DNA of 64,000 nucleotides from an uncultured Blautia sp. (GTDB taxonomy: Bacteria; Bacillota; Clostridia; Lachnospirales; Lachnospiraceae), in contig NZ_CAKRNY010000001.1 of the NCBI RefSeq assembly GCF_934371575.1, positions 62,001 through 126,000 on the forward strand, in the 5' to 3' direction. Every line of letters starts with the position of its first letter. Position 1 is the first letter of the stretch. A program made the translations under genes and the position numbers. Below are positions 8,694-18,656 of this stretch, piece after piece. The notes beneath the pieces were generated by a model. That model saw only the letters and a list, made by a program, of their open reading frames with translations. It was not told where the DNA came from and did no database searches.

Positions 8694-8713
8694 GCGTCCT
8701 CCTTTTTATTTAT

Positions 8714-9352
8714 CTATTTCATCTTCGGCAGATTCCATCTGTAATGAGCAGCCAGATATCTCAGAAGAATCACCGCCACAGACCCCAGAATCAGTGACAC
8801 CACTACTCCAAACAGCCGGTATGAATACACGCACACAATTGCTCCCACAATGGAAGCACAGGCATAAATGTGTTTTACGAAAATATAAGGCGGTACCTCT
8901 GCCATCATATCACGGAGCAATCCTCCGCCCACGCCGGTAATAGTTCCCACAAACACCAGAAGAAAGGTGTTATCCGCAAAGCCCTGTCGAATTCCTGTGT
9001 TCACTCCCACAACAGTGAAAATACCGAGTCCTACAGAGTCCATCAGCAGCATAACCTTGTCATAAGCAACATTTCCCTCCAAAAATTCTTTTTTAAAATA
9101 AAAAAGCAAAAATACAAGAACCGAGGTAAACACAGCTACAGCCGCGTAAACCGGCTTCTGAAATACCCCCGGTGGAATGATTCCAAGAGTCACATCGCGG
9201 ATCATACCGCCCCCAACTGCAGTAATTACTCCCAGTACCGAAACTCCAAAAATATCCATCTTCTGCTCTGCCCCGACCAAGGCTCCGGATGCAGCAAACG
9301 CAACGGTTCCGATCATTTCCAGAATAAATGTGATTGTTTCCTGATAACCCAT
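8714..9352 (-). CDS. TRIC/UPF0126 family membrane protein (YicG type)
   Basis: A 212-residue inner-membrane protein made of two homologous halves of about three hydrophobic spans each. The repeat is visible: ASGALVGAEQKMDIFG...AVGGGMIRDV in the first half and NTGIRQGFADNTFL...GVGGGLLRDMM in the second. The GGGxxRD motif is the signature of the family, whose prokaryotic members form trimeric monovalent cation channels. An in-frame TTG seven codons upstream was rejected because it lies inside the ribosome site GGGAAAGG. It is first in a pair with the ABC-F gene; no functional link is obvious. Confidence 0.85.
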   Translation of the reverse strand: MGYQETITFILEMIGTVAFAASGALVGAEQKMDIFGVSVLGVITAVGGGMIRDVTLGIIPPGVFQKPVYAAVAVFTSVLVFLLFYFKKEFLEGNVAYDKVMLLMDSVGLGIFTVVGVNTGIRQGFADNTFLLVFVGTITGVGGGLLRDMMAEVPPYIFVKHIYACASIVGAIVCVYSYRLFGVVVSLILGSVAVILLRYLAAHYRWNLPKMK

Positions 9353-9472
9353 AAAAATAAAAACCTTTCCCAATTTTTATATCGCCAAATCAGTATAACA
9401 TATAATTCTCTGTTTGCCACCTGAAAAATTTCGAAAATCAAAAAAATTTCAGCAGCTCTGAATTATTTTTCC

Positions 9473-9512
9473 GAAACAAAAAAACATGACCGGAAATATT
9501 TTTCCGGCCATG
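9473..9512 (-). terminator. terminator of the sugar ABC operon
   Basis: A stem of 12 pairs (fwd 9485-9512, CATG...CCGGAAA with its complement) lies just past the last permease stop and is followed on the minus strand by a run of seven U. Confidence 0.85.
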
Positions 9513-9524
9513 CCCTCTCTTTTA

Positions 9525-10397
9525 TCAGCCCTTAACACCGCCAAGTGCAACACCTGCGACGATGTACTTGGAAAGTACCAGGTATACTACAACCAGCGGA
9601 ATAATGGTAACAAACAGTCCTACATAAACTACACCATAGTCAGTACGGAACTGGTTAGAACTCAGCAGCTGTACAAACATAGGAAGTGTTTTCTTGGAAT
9701 CTGTTGTCAGCAAAATGGTAGGTGTAAACAAGTTGTTCCACTGTGCGATAAACTGGAAGATCGCCTGTGTGGCAACTGCCGGTTTCATGATCGGCAGGAT
9801 AATTTTATTAAAGGTATTCCACTCTTTTGAACCGTCGATTCTGGCTGCCTCGATCATCTCCAGAGAAAGTGTACTTTCCATATACTGTTTCATAAAGAAA
9901 ACAACAGTTGGAGCTGCAATGGTAGGAATGATCAGCGGAACGTATGTATCGATCAGCTTCAGATCCAGCATGAAACGGTAGAAACCGATGATGGAAATCT
10001 GACTTGGCACCATCATAACTGCCATAATAAATGCCCATGCAAATTTTTTGAATTTGAAATCATATACATGGATACCATATGCTGTCAGAGATGAAAAATA
10101 AACTGACAGGAAAGTTCCAGGAATCGTAATGGTTGCAGAGTTAATGATCGCTTTCTGCAAAGTGATCTGCATACCGTTCTGCTTGATCATCAGGTTTTTC
10201 CAGTTCTCGATCAGGTGTGTGGACGGAATCAGGGAAACACCAGCCTTGATAGACTCAGAATCTCTTGTTGCGTTCATAACCAGCAGAACAAATGGTAACA
10301 GTGCAATGATACAGAATAAAATACAAATAACGGTACGGAAGACTTTCTGATGCAGCATATTTTTGCTGTAGCTATCTACTGTTGCGGCTTTACTCAT
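9525..10397 (-). CDS. sugar ABC transporter permease (MalG type)
   Basis: A 290-residue inner-membrane permease of the CUT1 carbohydrate importer class, with six predicted hydrophobic spans. The cytoplasmic coupling motif that docks onto the ATPase is visible as EAARIDGSKEWNTFNKIILP. The C-terminus ends ALGGVKG, typical of MalG homologues. The ATG overlaps the stop of the upstream permease by one base (TAATG), so translation is probably coupled. No ATP-binding subunit is encoded here; CUT1 systems in Firmicutes commonly share a distant MsmX-type ATPase. The locus context (LacI regulator and cellobiose phosphorylase) points to cellobiose or short cello-oligosaccharides as substrate; this is inference. 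Confidence 0.93.
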   Translation of the reverse strand: MSKAATVDSYSKNMLHQKVFRTVICILFCIIALLPFVLLVMNATRDSESIKAGVSLIPSTHLIENWKNLMIKQNGMQITLQKAIINSATITIPGTFLSVYFSSLTAYGIHVYDFKFKKFAWAFIMAVMMVPSQISIIGFYRFMLDLKLIDTYVPLIIPTIAAPTVVFFMKQYMESTLSLEMIEAARIDGSKEWNTFNKIILPIMKPAVATQAIFQFIAQWNNLFTPTILLTTDSKKTLPMFVQLLSSNQFRTDYGVVYVGLFVTIIPLVVVYLVLSKYIVAGVALGGVKG

Positions 10398-11374
10398 TAT
10401 CTTCCACCTGCCTTTCTACGCTGTTTCTGCTCTTTCTTCATACGTCTGTCTTCACTGTCGCTCATAGTTGCAAACAGGATCAGACTGACAACCAAAGTGA
10501 TAATAAACAATACTACGGAAACGGCTGCTGCCTTACCAACATCACTGTTATACAGACGCATAATATACATAGCCATTGTGGTTGTCTTATCATCTGGCAG
10601 ACCAACAAGTCCGGTCTCCGGAACGTTGAACAGTGCCGGGATATCATACATCTGAAGACCACCGATTGCGGAGGTAACCAGTGTGTACAGCATAATTGGT
10701 TTCAAAAGCGGTAAGGTAATGTAACGGAATTTTTTCCAGCCTGTTGCACCATCAATATCAGCAGCCTCAAAAAGTCCCGGGTCAATACCAAGAACACCTG
10801 AAATCAAAAGCAAGGTCGTATTACCAAACCACATCCACCACAGAATTGTGGAGATCAGCCCACGGCTTCCTGCTACGCTGGACATAAAATCAAAGTTCTT
10901 GCTGAGAACGCCCCAGTCCTTCAAAGTCTGGGTGATTGGTCCGTACTGGGAAAATAAAGATTTAAACAGTACAGAAACGGAAGCTGCAGTAATAACACTT
11001 GGAAGATAAACGATAACCTTCATGGCTCCTGTTCCTTTTACCTTAACCTTCTCATCCGTCAGCCATACAGCCAGAAGAAGGGAAACCAGAATCTGAGGAA
11101 CAAAGTTGCAGCCCCACATTACAAGGGTATTTTTCAGATAGCTGAGTACATAACCTCTCTCTCCTGCTGCCATACCAAGGATATTTACAAAATTCTGAAG
11201 TCCTGCAAACTCCATGAATTCACGCCCGTTACGTTTGTAGTAGGATAAGGTACTATAATAGAAAGTATTAATCAGTGGCCACAGCTGGAACACCAGATAA
11301 GTGATAAAAAACGGTGCAATAAAGAAGTAGCCATACCTTCCATAATCAATCATTTTTTTCTTTTTCTTATTCAT
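10397..11374 (-). CDS. sugar ABC transporter permease (MalF type)
   Basis: A 325-residue CUT1 permease with a lysine-rich N-terminus (MNKKKKKMIDYGRYG) and six hydrophobic spans. The coupling motif is EAADIDGATGWKKFRYITLP. It pairs with the MalG-type gene to form the membrane channel of the importer. The ATG at fwd 11374 follows AGGAGG by five bases; the longer open frame upstream reads through the hairpin region and is not coding. The C-terminal tail is basic (KKEQKQRRKAGGR). It lies between the binding-protein gene, from which it is separated by 240 bp with a strong hairpin, and the second permease. Confidence 0.93.
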   Translation of the reverse strand: MNKKKKKMIDYGRYGYFFIAPFFITYLVFQLWPLINTFYYSTLSYYKRNGREFMEFAGLQNFVNILGMAAGERGYVLSYLKNTLVMWGCNFVPQILVSLLLAVWLTDEKVKVKGTGAMKVIVYLPSVITAASVSVLFKSLFSQYGPITQTLKDWGVLSKNFDFMSSVAGSRGLISTILWWMWFGNTTLLLISGVLGIDPGLFEAADIDGATGWKKFRYITLPLLKPIMLYTLVTSAIGGLQMYDIPALFNVPETGLVGLPDDKTTTMAMYIMRLYNSDVGKAAAVSVVLFIITLVVSLILFATMSDSEDRRMKKEQKQRRKAGGR

Positions 11375-11530
11375 AACAGCCTCCTGTCTGAAGTTGCCTG
11401 CTTTTCCCAGGCAGAATGCCTGACACTGGCGGGAGTGCCTGCCCCTCCGGGCTTCTGCGCCATCCTCCTCTGCCACTGGCAGTCATTCTGCTTTTTTATA
11501 GCAAAAGCAGCTGCTCGCTTATATAAGAAT

Positions 11531-11562
11531 GTGCTGCTCCTTCTTTTGGGAAGAAGCAGCAC
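11531..11562 (-). other. intercistronic stem-loop between binding protein and permeases
   Basis: Perfect GTGCTGCT/AGCAGCAC stem, extended inward by a few pairs, with no U run after it on the minus strand. Hairpins like this after binding-protein genes are known to protect the upstream mRNA from 3' decay and so raise binding protein over permease; that role here is inference. The remainder of the 240-bp gap shows only further short GC-rich repeats. Confidence 0.6.
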
Positions 11563-11614
11563 ACTCACTACTTACTTATTTATGGATCTTCATCCACCTG
11601 TCTCTTAAGCCAGA

Positions 11615-12967
11615 TTATTCTGCGCTCAGGTAAGAGAATGTATCATGGATAGATGCGGTCAGATCTGCAAGTGCAGTGTCAAGGTCTTTTTCGCCTGTAG
11701 CATAAGCCTTGGTCTGAGTATCCATAAGAGAAAGGATCTGCTGATCTTCTGCTGTTACCATAGAAGCGTCAAGTCCGTCTGCTAATGGAAGGAAGAACTC
11801 CATGAAGTTCTGTCCAGCGTCTGGATACAGATATCCGTTTCCGTCTGCTGATGTACCAGCATCGATGATCTTGCTGACAGCTGCTGTGTTGTTTACATAG
11901 TCAGAGTTCAGAGCGTTGATTGCAACCATTCCGTCTTCGTCACATGTGAAGAATTTCATGATCTTAGCTGCAAGCTCGGTATCTGCACAATCTGTTGTAG
12001 CTGCAAGTCCTGTGCCGCCCCAATAGCATTTTGTCTGGGTAGGAACAAGGATGGTGTTGCCTTTCCAAGCATCACTTAAGCTCCAGTATACGAACCATGG
12101 GCATCCCATATAAGCAAGTGCTGCGTTAGAATCAACGCCGTCACCACTCATGTTTGCACTCCAGTCAGCGCTCCACTGATCTGTGTTGAAGGTAAGGTCT
12201 TCATCATAAAGAGTCTTAGCTGTTTCCATGTATGTCTTGATGTTGTCATCAATTGTGATCTTATCGTTCTCATCGTAGAAGCCCTGGGTTCTGGAACCGG
12301 TCAGGCTACGTTTGATCTCATCATAACCGGAGAACAGTTTGCATTTTCCACCGGAAGCATCATTCACTTCTTTTGCTGTAGCAACGATGGTATCCAGATC
12401 TTTAAATTTCTCAGCTAATGCTGCCGGATCTGTTGTTCCAAGATATTTCTCAGCCAGATCTGCACGAACTGCGTAGCATCCAGGAGTTGCCTGCCAGAAC
12501 AGAGCTCTTACGTTTCCATCAACATCGGATCCAAGATCCAGGTTGTACTGATAGCTGTTTGCATAGTCATCAGCTGTGATTCCAAGATCTGCTACATTCT
12601 GTACCCAGTCACTGTTTACATATTTCTGAACATAGTCAACTTCCAGACCCATCATGTCAGGATATAACTCATTTGAAGGATCATCAAGTACAGGATCCAG
12701 TTTGCTCTGATAGTAATCAGATCCACCTGTGTTTACGAAAACGATTCTTTCGTAATCATCTGGATAAGCCTCTTTGAATGGTCCATCAAGAATCTTCTTA
12801 ATATCATCATTCCATCCCCATACTACAAAGGAATCATCTGCGGAAGCGTCACCGGTAACTTCATTCTCCGGTGTTTCTGCATCTTCTGCCATTACCGGAA
12901 CTGCACACATTGTCATTCCTGCCAGCATAGAAGCTGTTAATAATACGCTCACCATTTTTTTCTTCAT
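11615..12967 (-). CDS. extracellular sugar-binding protein of an ABC importer
   Basis: A 450-residue family-1 solute-binding protein. It has a Sec signal peptide (MKKKMVSVLL...) with a likely cut after VMA near residue 27. There is no good lipobox cysteine, which is unusual for a Gram-positive binding protein of this type; the only early cysteine sits in TMCAV and lacks the small residue normally found before it. The mature part starts with an acidic stretch (EDAETPENEV) and then FVVWGWNDD, a typical beta-strand start for this fold. RBS AGGAGG-type site upstream. It is the gene after lacI and before the two permeases; substrate presumed a beta-glucoside from the neighbouring GH94 enzyme. Confidence 0.9.
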   Translation of the reverse strand: MKKKMVSVLLTASMLAGMTMCAVPVMAEDAETPENEVTGDASADDSFVVWGWNDDIKKILDGPFKEAYPDDYERIVFVNTGGSDYYQSKLDPVLDDPSNELYPDMMGLEVDYVQKYVNSDWVQNVADLGITADDYANSYQYNLDLGSDVDGNVRALFWQATPGCYAVRADLAEKYLGTTDPAALAEKFKDLDTIVATAKEVNDASGGKCKLFSGYDEIKRSLTGSRTQGFYDENDKITIDDNIKTYMETAKTLYDEDLTFNTDQWSADWSANMSGDGVDSNAALAYMGCPWFVYWSLSDAWKGNTILVPTQTKCYWGGTGLAATTDCADTELAAKIMKFFTCDEDGMVAINALNSDYVNNTAAVSKIIDAGTSADGNGYLYPDAGQNFMEFFLPLADGLDASMVTAEDQQILSLMDTQTKAYATGEKDLDTALADLTASIHDTFSYLSAE

Positions 12968-13011
12968 GTTATTTCCTCCTTTAAAATTATATCTTTTAAT
13001 TTTTTTAATAA

Positions 13012-14040
13012 CTACTTGAAATTTTTCTGAGGATACACAGTTTTTACAGATGCTCCTTTAAAAAGTGTTCCATCTACTGTGTATTTCTCGATTACAGTTG
13101 TCTTCGGATGCTCAATCAGCTCAATCAGCCTTTCTGCCGCTATCCTTCCGATTGCCGCTGTATCCTGGCAAAGGGTTGTAAGCTTGGGTTCAAGAACCTG
13201 GGCGATGTTGATTCCATCGTACCCGGCTACTGAAATGTCTTCCGGTATCCGAAGTCCTCTTTCCCGTATCTCATTTATCCCTCCCATCGCTGCATAATCG
13301 TCAGGATAGAGAATACAGGTCGGCGGATCCTTCAGATCCAGGAGTTCGCCTGTTCTCTCACCTGCCAGATCAGCATCTCTGTAAAAAGATGGTCTTACAT
13401 ATTCATCCGGAACCTCAACTCCCAGTCTTTGCAGAGTACGGTAAAAACTTCCAAGACGGTTCTTTGTAACTGATGTGTCATCTCCGTGAATGTAAGCGAT
13501 CTTGCGGTGTCCCTTCTTATGAATATAAGTAACAAGTTCTTCCATTCCCTGGATATTGTTGGATACTACCGATATCCTTCCATCACAGATATGATCAATG
13601 GTCACCACCGGAATGTCTGAAAGGAGAAGCTCCTGAACCTCTTCTGCGGTAAAATCCACACAGGCCATTACCACTCCGTCCACGCCCCGGTATCTGCAGT
13701 GCTCCAGGTAAGTCATCCTTTTACCGGAAACATTTCCGCTTGTAAAAGTAATGTCATAGCCTTTCGCTTCCGCTGTACTTTTGAAGCTTTCCAATACTCT
13801 GTTAAAGTAATCATGTGTGAGACCACTTCTGGCCTCGTCCACAAATAAAACTCCCAGATTAAAGGTTCGCTTCGTCTTCAAAGCTCTTGCCGATGAGTTG
13901 GGAAGATATCCCATCTCTGAAGCCGTTCTTAATATGTAGTTTTTTGTATCTTCTCCGATATCGGAGTAACCATTTAATGCTTTACTGACAGTGGCAACTG
14001 AGACATTACATTGTTTTGCGATTTCTTTCATGGAAACCAT
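13012..14040 (-). CDS. LacI family transcriptional regulator
   Basis: A 342-residue DNA-binding sugar-responsive regulator. The helix-turn-helix lies at residues 4-24 (MKEIAKQCNVSVATVSKALN), followed by the hinge helix NSSARALKTKRT and a periplasmic-binding-protein-like core. It is the first gene of the operon that continues into the binding protein and permeases, and it faces the GH94 gene across 570 bp containing palindromes of LacI-operator type. The simplest model is local repression of both directions, relieved by cellobiose or a derivative; this is inference. ATG preceded by GAGG at seven bases. Confidence 0.93.
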   Translation of the reverse strand: MVSMKEIAKQCNVSVATVSKALNGYSDIGEDTKNYILRTASEMGYLPNSSARALKTKRTFNLGVLFVDEARSGLTHDYFNRVLESFKSTAEAKGYDITFTSGNVSGKRMTYLEHCRYRGVDGVVMACVDFTAEEVQELLLSDIPVVTIDHICDGRISVVSNNIQGMEELVTYIHKKGHRKIAYIHGDDTSVTKNRLGSFYRTLQRLGVEVPDEYVRPSFYRDADLAGERTGELLDLKDPPTCILYPDDYAAMGGINEIRERGLRIPEDISVAGYDGINIAQVLEPKLTTLCQDTAAIGRIAAERLIELIEHPKTTVIEKYTVDGTLFKGASVKTVYPQKNFK

Positions 14041-14231
14041 ATGCTTGCCTCACTCTTTCCTGTTTTTCTTTCCTGTCATCTCTAAATCGTTTTCGTAAGC
14101 TTATAGTACCCCCTAGTGCACAAAAAATCAAGTGTTTTTTGCTTGTTTTTGTGCGTTTTAACGTCATTCTACCTATTGCACAATTTGAGCATCACCATTT
14201 TCAACAAATTAATATCCGCTAAACTATTTTT

Positions 14232-14258
14232 GCGAAACTGTTTCGCGAAAGTTTTCGT
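14232..14258. promoter_or_regulatory. tandem LacI-type operator palindromes
   Basis: GCGAAACTGTTTCGC (14232-14246) is a perfect 15-bp palindrome; overlapping it is CGAAAGTTTTCG (14246-14257). Further partial copies with TTCG or TTCGAAA cores lie at about 14088-14097, 14447-14453 and 14512-14519. They sit in the 570-bp gap between lacI and the divergent GH94 gene. Apart from these and AT-rich promoter sequence I see nothing else in 14041-14610. Confidence 0.65.
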
Positions 14259-14610
14259 AATTTAAATCTCTGATTTGTAATATATAATAGATTTAATTAT
14301 TACTGTAATTTTTATGTTGCTTTTAATCAGTCTTTCTATTATACTAAGAGCAAATATATACCATTATTCTTTACTTTTATTTCTTATTGCCTTTACTTAT
14401 TCGTTTTCGTGTGTTAATTATCTCACAATTCAATCCAGTTGGTCTTTTCGAAACTACACATTGCATTAGCAAAACATTATTACTTATATAAGCGCAGATC
14501 ACTATGCAGCTTCGAAAATTAAATTAATGCACCCTGATGTAAATCACGAATAGCAATCAACCAATTAGAAAGAATTCAGCAAGAATAAAATTTATCAAAG
14601 GAGATCCACT

Positions 14611-17046
14611 ATGAATTTCGGACATTTTGATGACGCCAATAAAGAATATGTCATTACTACACCAGATACCCCGCTGCCATGGATCAACTATCTTGGCTCC
14701 CAGGATTTCTTCACACTGATTTCCAACACCTGCGGCGGCTACAGTTTCTATAAGGATGCAAAGCTGCTCCGTATCACTCGTTACCGCTACAATAACATCC
14801 CGGTAGATTCCAACGGAAAATACTACTATATCAAAGATGGGGATACCATATGGAATCCAGGTGCAATGCCAACCCGCACTCCTCTTGATGTTTATGAGTG
14901 CCGCCATGGACTTGGCTATAGCCGTTTCCACGGTGAGAAAAACGGTCTGGCAGCTGATCTTCTTGCTTTTGTCCCTGTTGACACAGCCTGCGAGATCAAC
15001 AAACTAACTCTGCGAAACAATTCAGATAAAGCGAAAGAGATTTCGTTGTTTTCATATGTAGAATTCTGCCTCTGGAATGCCGTTGACGACATGACCAACT
15101 ACCAGCGAAACTTAAGCACCGGTGAAGTTGAGATCATCGGCAGCACCATTTACCATAAGACCGAATACCGCGAGCGCCGCAATCACTACAGCTTTTTCAC
15201 TGTAAATGCTCCTGTAGACGGCTTCGACACCAGCCGGGATGAGTTCTTAGGGCTTGGTCGCGGCAACAATGCTCCGATCGTTGTTGAGGAAGGCAAGAGC
15301 CACAATTCTGTTGCAAGTGGATGGTATCCCATTGCCAGCCAGCAGATCAATGTTTCTTTGGCACCTGGTGAAGAAAAAGAATTTGTTTTCCTTCTTGGCT
15401 ATTGCGAAAACCCGAAAGATGACAAATGGGAAGCATTAAACGTGATCAAAAAAGATCCGGCTAAGAAGATCATGGAGAAATTCGAAACTTCTGAACAGGT
15501 AAATGAAGCTTTCGCCATCCTGAATGCTTACTGGGATGAGCTTCTCTCCCGCTATCATGTAGAAAGTAAGGATCCTCATGTAAATCGTATGGCAAATATC
15601 TGGAACCAGTACCAGTGCATGGTAACCTTTAACATGTCCCGTTCCGCTTCTTACTATGAATCCGGAACAGGCCGGGGAATGGGATTCCGTGATTCCTGTC
15701 AGGATCTTCTTGGTTTCGTACATTTGATACCAGAGCGCGCAAGAGAACGAATCCTTGACATTGCAGCTACCCAGTTTGAAGATGGAAGTGCTTATCATCA
15801 GTACCAGCCGCTTACCAAGCAAGGTAACCTGGATATCGGAAGCGGATTTAACGATGACCCGCTTTGGCTGATTGCTGCTGTGGCTGCTTACTTAAAGGAA
15901 ACTGGAGATTATTCCATTCTGGATGAAATGGTTGCTTTTGACTGCCATATGGAAAAAGCTGCACCTCTGTTTGAACACCTTCGTCGTTCCTTCGAATACA
16001 GCCGCACCCATCTTGGACCACACAAGCTTCCTCTGATCGGACGTGCTGACTGGAATGACTGCCTGAATCTGAATTGTTTCTCCAATGAGCCTGGAGAATC
16101 CTTCCAGACCACAGGTCCCTCTGAAGGTCCGGTTGCAGAATCTGTATTTATTGCAGGAATGTATGTAAAATATGGTAATGAATTTGCAGAGATCTGCAGA
16201 CGTGTTGGAAAAGAGGAGGACGCTTCTATCGCGCAGAAAGCAGTTGAGGAAATGTACCAGGCAGTCCTTGACGCAGGCTGGGACGGAGAATGGTTCCTCC
16301 GTGCTTATGATGCAGAATCCCAGAAGGTCGGTTCCCACGAATGCGAAGAGGGACAGATTTTCATTGAACCACAGGGCTTCTGTATTATTGCTGGCATTGG
16401 TGTGAAAGAAGGCCTGGCAAAAAAAGCTCTTGATTCTGTAAAAGAGCGCCTGGATACCAAATATGGTATTATGCTTCACCAGCCGGCTTACACCAGATAT
16501 TACCTGAACCTCGGTGAGATTTCTTCCTACCCGCCGGGATACAAGGAAAATGCCGGAATCTTCTGCCATAACAATCCATGGATTTCCATTGCCGAAACCG
16601 TTGTCGGAAGAGGAAACCGTGCTTTTGAAATTTATAAAAAGACCTGCCCGTCTTATATTGAAAACATCAGCGAAATACATCGTACAGAACCTTATGTCTA
16701 TTCCCAGATGATTGCAGGACGGGATGCAGCCCGCCATGGCGAGGCGAAGAACAGCTGGCTTACCGGAACTGCTGCATGGACTTTCGTAAACCTTTCCCAG
16801 GCGATCCTGGGTGTGCAGCCATCCTATGATGGACTTTCCATTGATCCTTGTATTCCGGAAGACTTCGGTGACTTCACCCTCACCCGCCGCTTCCGTGGTG
16901 CCACCTATTATTTCGACATCAAAAATCCGAACAATGTTGAAAAAGGTGTTGCTTACCTGGAAGTAGATGGCAGACATGTGGATGGAAATATAGTACCTGT
17001 TGAGGAAGGAAAAACAGAGTATCATGTAACGGTACATATGGAATAA
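14611..17046 (+). CDS. GH94 cellobiose phosphorylase
   Basis: An 811-residue cytoplasmic glycoside phosphorylase. It splits cellobiose with inorganic phosphate into glucose 1-phosphate and glucose, saving one ATP. Seen: N-terminal beta-sandwich with PLPWINYLG, the catalytic (alpha/alpha)6 barrel with [14 protein letters not shown], and the general-acid region [11 protein letters not shown] (Asp480 and Asp483). The length fits cellobiose phosphorylases (about 810) rather than chitobiose or cellodextrin forms, which are longer; close GH94 specificities cannot be fully excluded. There is no signal peptide, so the substrate must be imported, which fits the divergent ABC importer. AAAGGAG lies eight bases before the ATG. 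Followed by a strong terminator. Confidence 0.93.
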   Translation: MNFGHFDDANKEYVITTPDTPLPWINYLGSQDFFTLISNTCGGYSFYKDAKLLRITRYRYNNIPVDSNGKYYYIKDGDTIWNPGAMPTRTPLDVYECRHGLGYSRFHGEKNGLAADLLAFVPVDTACEINKLTLRNNSDKAKEISLFSYVEFCLWNAVDDMTNYQRNLSTGEVEIIGSTIYHKTEYRERRNHYSFFTVNAPVDGFDTSRDEFLGLGRGNNAPIVVEEGKSHNSVASGWYPIASQQINVSLAPGEEKEFVFLLGYCENPKDDKWEALNVIKKDPAKKIMEKFETSEQVNEAFAILNAYWDELLSRYHVESKDPHVNRMANIWNQYQCMVTFNMSRSASYYESGTGRGMGFRDSCQDLLGFVHLIPERARERILDIAATQFEDGSAYHQYQPLTKQGNLDIGSGFNDDPLWLIAAVAAYLKETGDYSILDEMVAFDCHMEKAAPLFEHLRRSFEYSRTHLGPHKLPLIGRADWNDCLNLNCFSNEPGESFQTTGPSEGPVAESVFIAGMYVKYGNEFAEICRRVGKEEDASIAQKAVEEMYQAVLDAGWDGEWFLRAYDAESQKVGSHECEEGQIFIEPQGFCIIAGIGVKEGLAKKALDSVKERLDTKYGIMLHQPAYTRYYLNLGEISSYPPGYKENAGIFCHNNPWISIAETVVGRGNRAFEIYKKTCPSYIENISEIHRTEPYVYSQMIAGRDAARHGEAKNSWLTGTAAWTFVNLSQAILGVQPSYDGLSIDPCIPEDFGDFTLTRRFRGATYYFDIKNPNNVEKGVAYLEVDGRHVDGNIVPVEEGKTEYHVTVHME

Positions 17047-17066
17047 AAGAATACTAATAATTTTAG

Positions 17067-17106
17067 CAAGAGCCCCGGAACCGAAATTCCAAGGGCTCTT
17101 GTTTTC
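17067..17106. terminator. terminator between GH94 gene and MATE gene
   Basis: CAAGAGCCC (17067-17075) pairs with GGGCTCTTG (17093-17101), then TTTTCC on the plus strand. It serves the GH94 gene and possibly the convergent MATE gene. Confidence 0.8.
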
Positions 17107-17115
17107 CTATATATT

Positions 17116-18486
17116 TTATTTTTCGTAAAGCGGATGAATCTCTTTCTTATATGTATATCGTATAAACACGAAACAGATCACTCCTGAAAAAACTTCTGCA
17201 ATGGGGAAGGCCCACCAGCATGCACCAAGTCCGCCCACTTTTGACAGAACAAATGCAGCAGGAAGAAGCACTACCAGCTGACGGAGCACAGATACCGCAA
17301 GACTTAGAAAACCGTGCCCCAAAGCCTGGAATACGGAAGACGCCACCACTCCAAAACCAGCTATTAAAAAACTGATGCTGACAATTCTAAGAGCAGGAAC
17401 CCCAATCACCAGCATATCTTCAGAAGCACTGAAAATTCCAAGAAGACGATCCGGAAACAGCTGGAAGACAACAAGACCTGCCAGCATAATGCTTACACCA
17501 TAAATGATACTAAGCTTAATCGCTTTCGTAATACGTTTGGGCTTTCTCGCCCCATAATTATAAGCAACAATAGGAACCATTCCGTTATTCAGTCCAAACA
17601 CCGGCATAAAAATAAAGCTCTGAAGCTTAAAGTAAACGCCGAATACTGCTGTTGCAGTAGAAGTAAATCCCATAAGAATCTTATTCATTCCGAAAGTCAT
17701 AACAGAACCAACAGACGCCATGATAATGGACGGGAATCCCACACTGTATATATTTCGGATCACCTCACCTGAAATTTTATATTTTGTAAGGGAGATATGA
17801 AGCTCTTTATTCAGCCTGATATTCACTATAACACCTGCCACAGCTGCAATAATCTGTCCTGTAACAGTGGCAATCGCCGCTCCTGTTACCTCTAACCGTG
17901 GAAATCCCAGCAATCCAAAAATCATAATCGGATCCAGAATAATGTTGATAACAGCACCCAGAAGCTGTGTTGCCATGGAATACACCGTCTTTCCCGTAGA
18001 CTGCAGTAATTTCTCACACACTAGCTGGATAAAAAGACCAAAGGACATAATTCCAATCACTCTTACATAATCCACGCCATATGCTCTGATCTGCGGATCA
18101 GAAGTCTGCACCCTGAAAAAAGCCGGCGCAAAAAGCCCACATACAACCGCAAAACCAATAAAGCTGAAAATTGCCAGATAAATACCATTGTTTGCTGCAC
18201 TGTTGGCATATTCATCGTTCTTCTCTCCCAACGAACGTGACACCAGCGCATTGATACCAACACCCGTACCGGTTCCCACCGCAATCATCAGATTCTGCAC
18301 CGGAAATGCCAGCGATACAGCAGTAAGTGCGTTCTCGCTTAATTTCGCCACAAACATACTATCCACAATGTTATAAAGTGCCTGCACAAGCATAGAAATC
18401 ATCATCGGCACTGACATGGTAAGCAGAAGCTTCGCTACAGGCATAACGCCCATTTTATTTTCCTGAATTCTCACTTCTTTTTCCAA
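17116..18486 (-). CDS. MATE family efflux transporter (first copy)
   Basis: A 456-residue inner-membrane exporter with about twelve hydrophobic spans, of the MATE group that expels cationic compounds in exchange for sodium or protons. Family features seen: P-M-x(6)-Q-A-L-Y-N-I-V-D-S-M-F-V in span 1 and the loop GINALVSRSLGEKN after span 2, with the matching second-half segment NNGMVPIVAYNYGARKPKR. Its own consensus promoter lies about 55 bp upstream. The gene is alone between the GH94 gene and the mutarotase-like gene. It is only distantly similar to the second MATE gene at 22.7-24.0 kb. Substrate unknown. Confidence 0.92.
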   Translation of the reverse strand: MEKEVRIQENKMGVMPVAKLLLTMSVPMMISMLVQALYNIVDSMFVAKLSENALTAVSLAFPVQNLMIAVGTGTGVGINALVSRSLGEKNDEYANSAANNGIYLAIFSFIGFAVVCGLFAPAFFRVQTSDPQIRAYGVDYVRVIGIMSFGLFIQLVCEKLLQSTGKTVYSMATQLLGAVINIILDPIMIFGLLGFPRLEVTGAAIATVTGQIIAAVAGVIVNIRLNKELHISLTKYKISGEVIRNIYSVGFPSIIMASVGSVMTFGMNKILMGFTSTATAVFGVYFKLQSFIFMPVFGLNNGMVPIVAYNYGARKPKRITKAIKLSIIYGVSIMLAGLVVFQLFPDRLLGIFSASEDMLVIGVPALRIVSISFLIAGFGVVASSVFQALGHGFLSLAVSVLRQLVVLLPAAFVLSKVGGLGACWWAFPIAEVFSGVICFVFIRYTYKKEIHPLYEK

Positions 18487-18542
18487 AATAATCCCCTCTC
18501 TTGTAAAATAAAATCATCTTTCTTCAAAAGACCAGTTCTCTC

Positions 18543-18571
18543 ATTGTATATAATTACATTTCGAATGTCAA
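18543..18571 (-). promoter_or_regulatory. promoter of first MATE gene
   Basis: On the minus strand TTGACA (fwd 18566-18571), 17 bp, TACAAT (fwd 18543-18548), about 55 bp before the ATG. Confidence 0.65.
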
Positions 18572-18656
18572 TATAGGGGTGGATTTATAAAAAAAATTGT
18601 GCTATTCTTTTTTTCAGATAACAAGTACAAAAATATACAGATGGAGGAATACTCTT

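Noticed and set aside
11375..11568. N-terminal extension of the MalF-type permease
   Set aside because: The open frame extends upstream, but the extension crosses the GC-rich intercistronic region and the ATG at 11374 has an ideal ribosome site.
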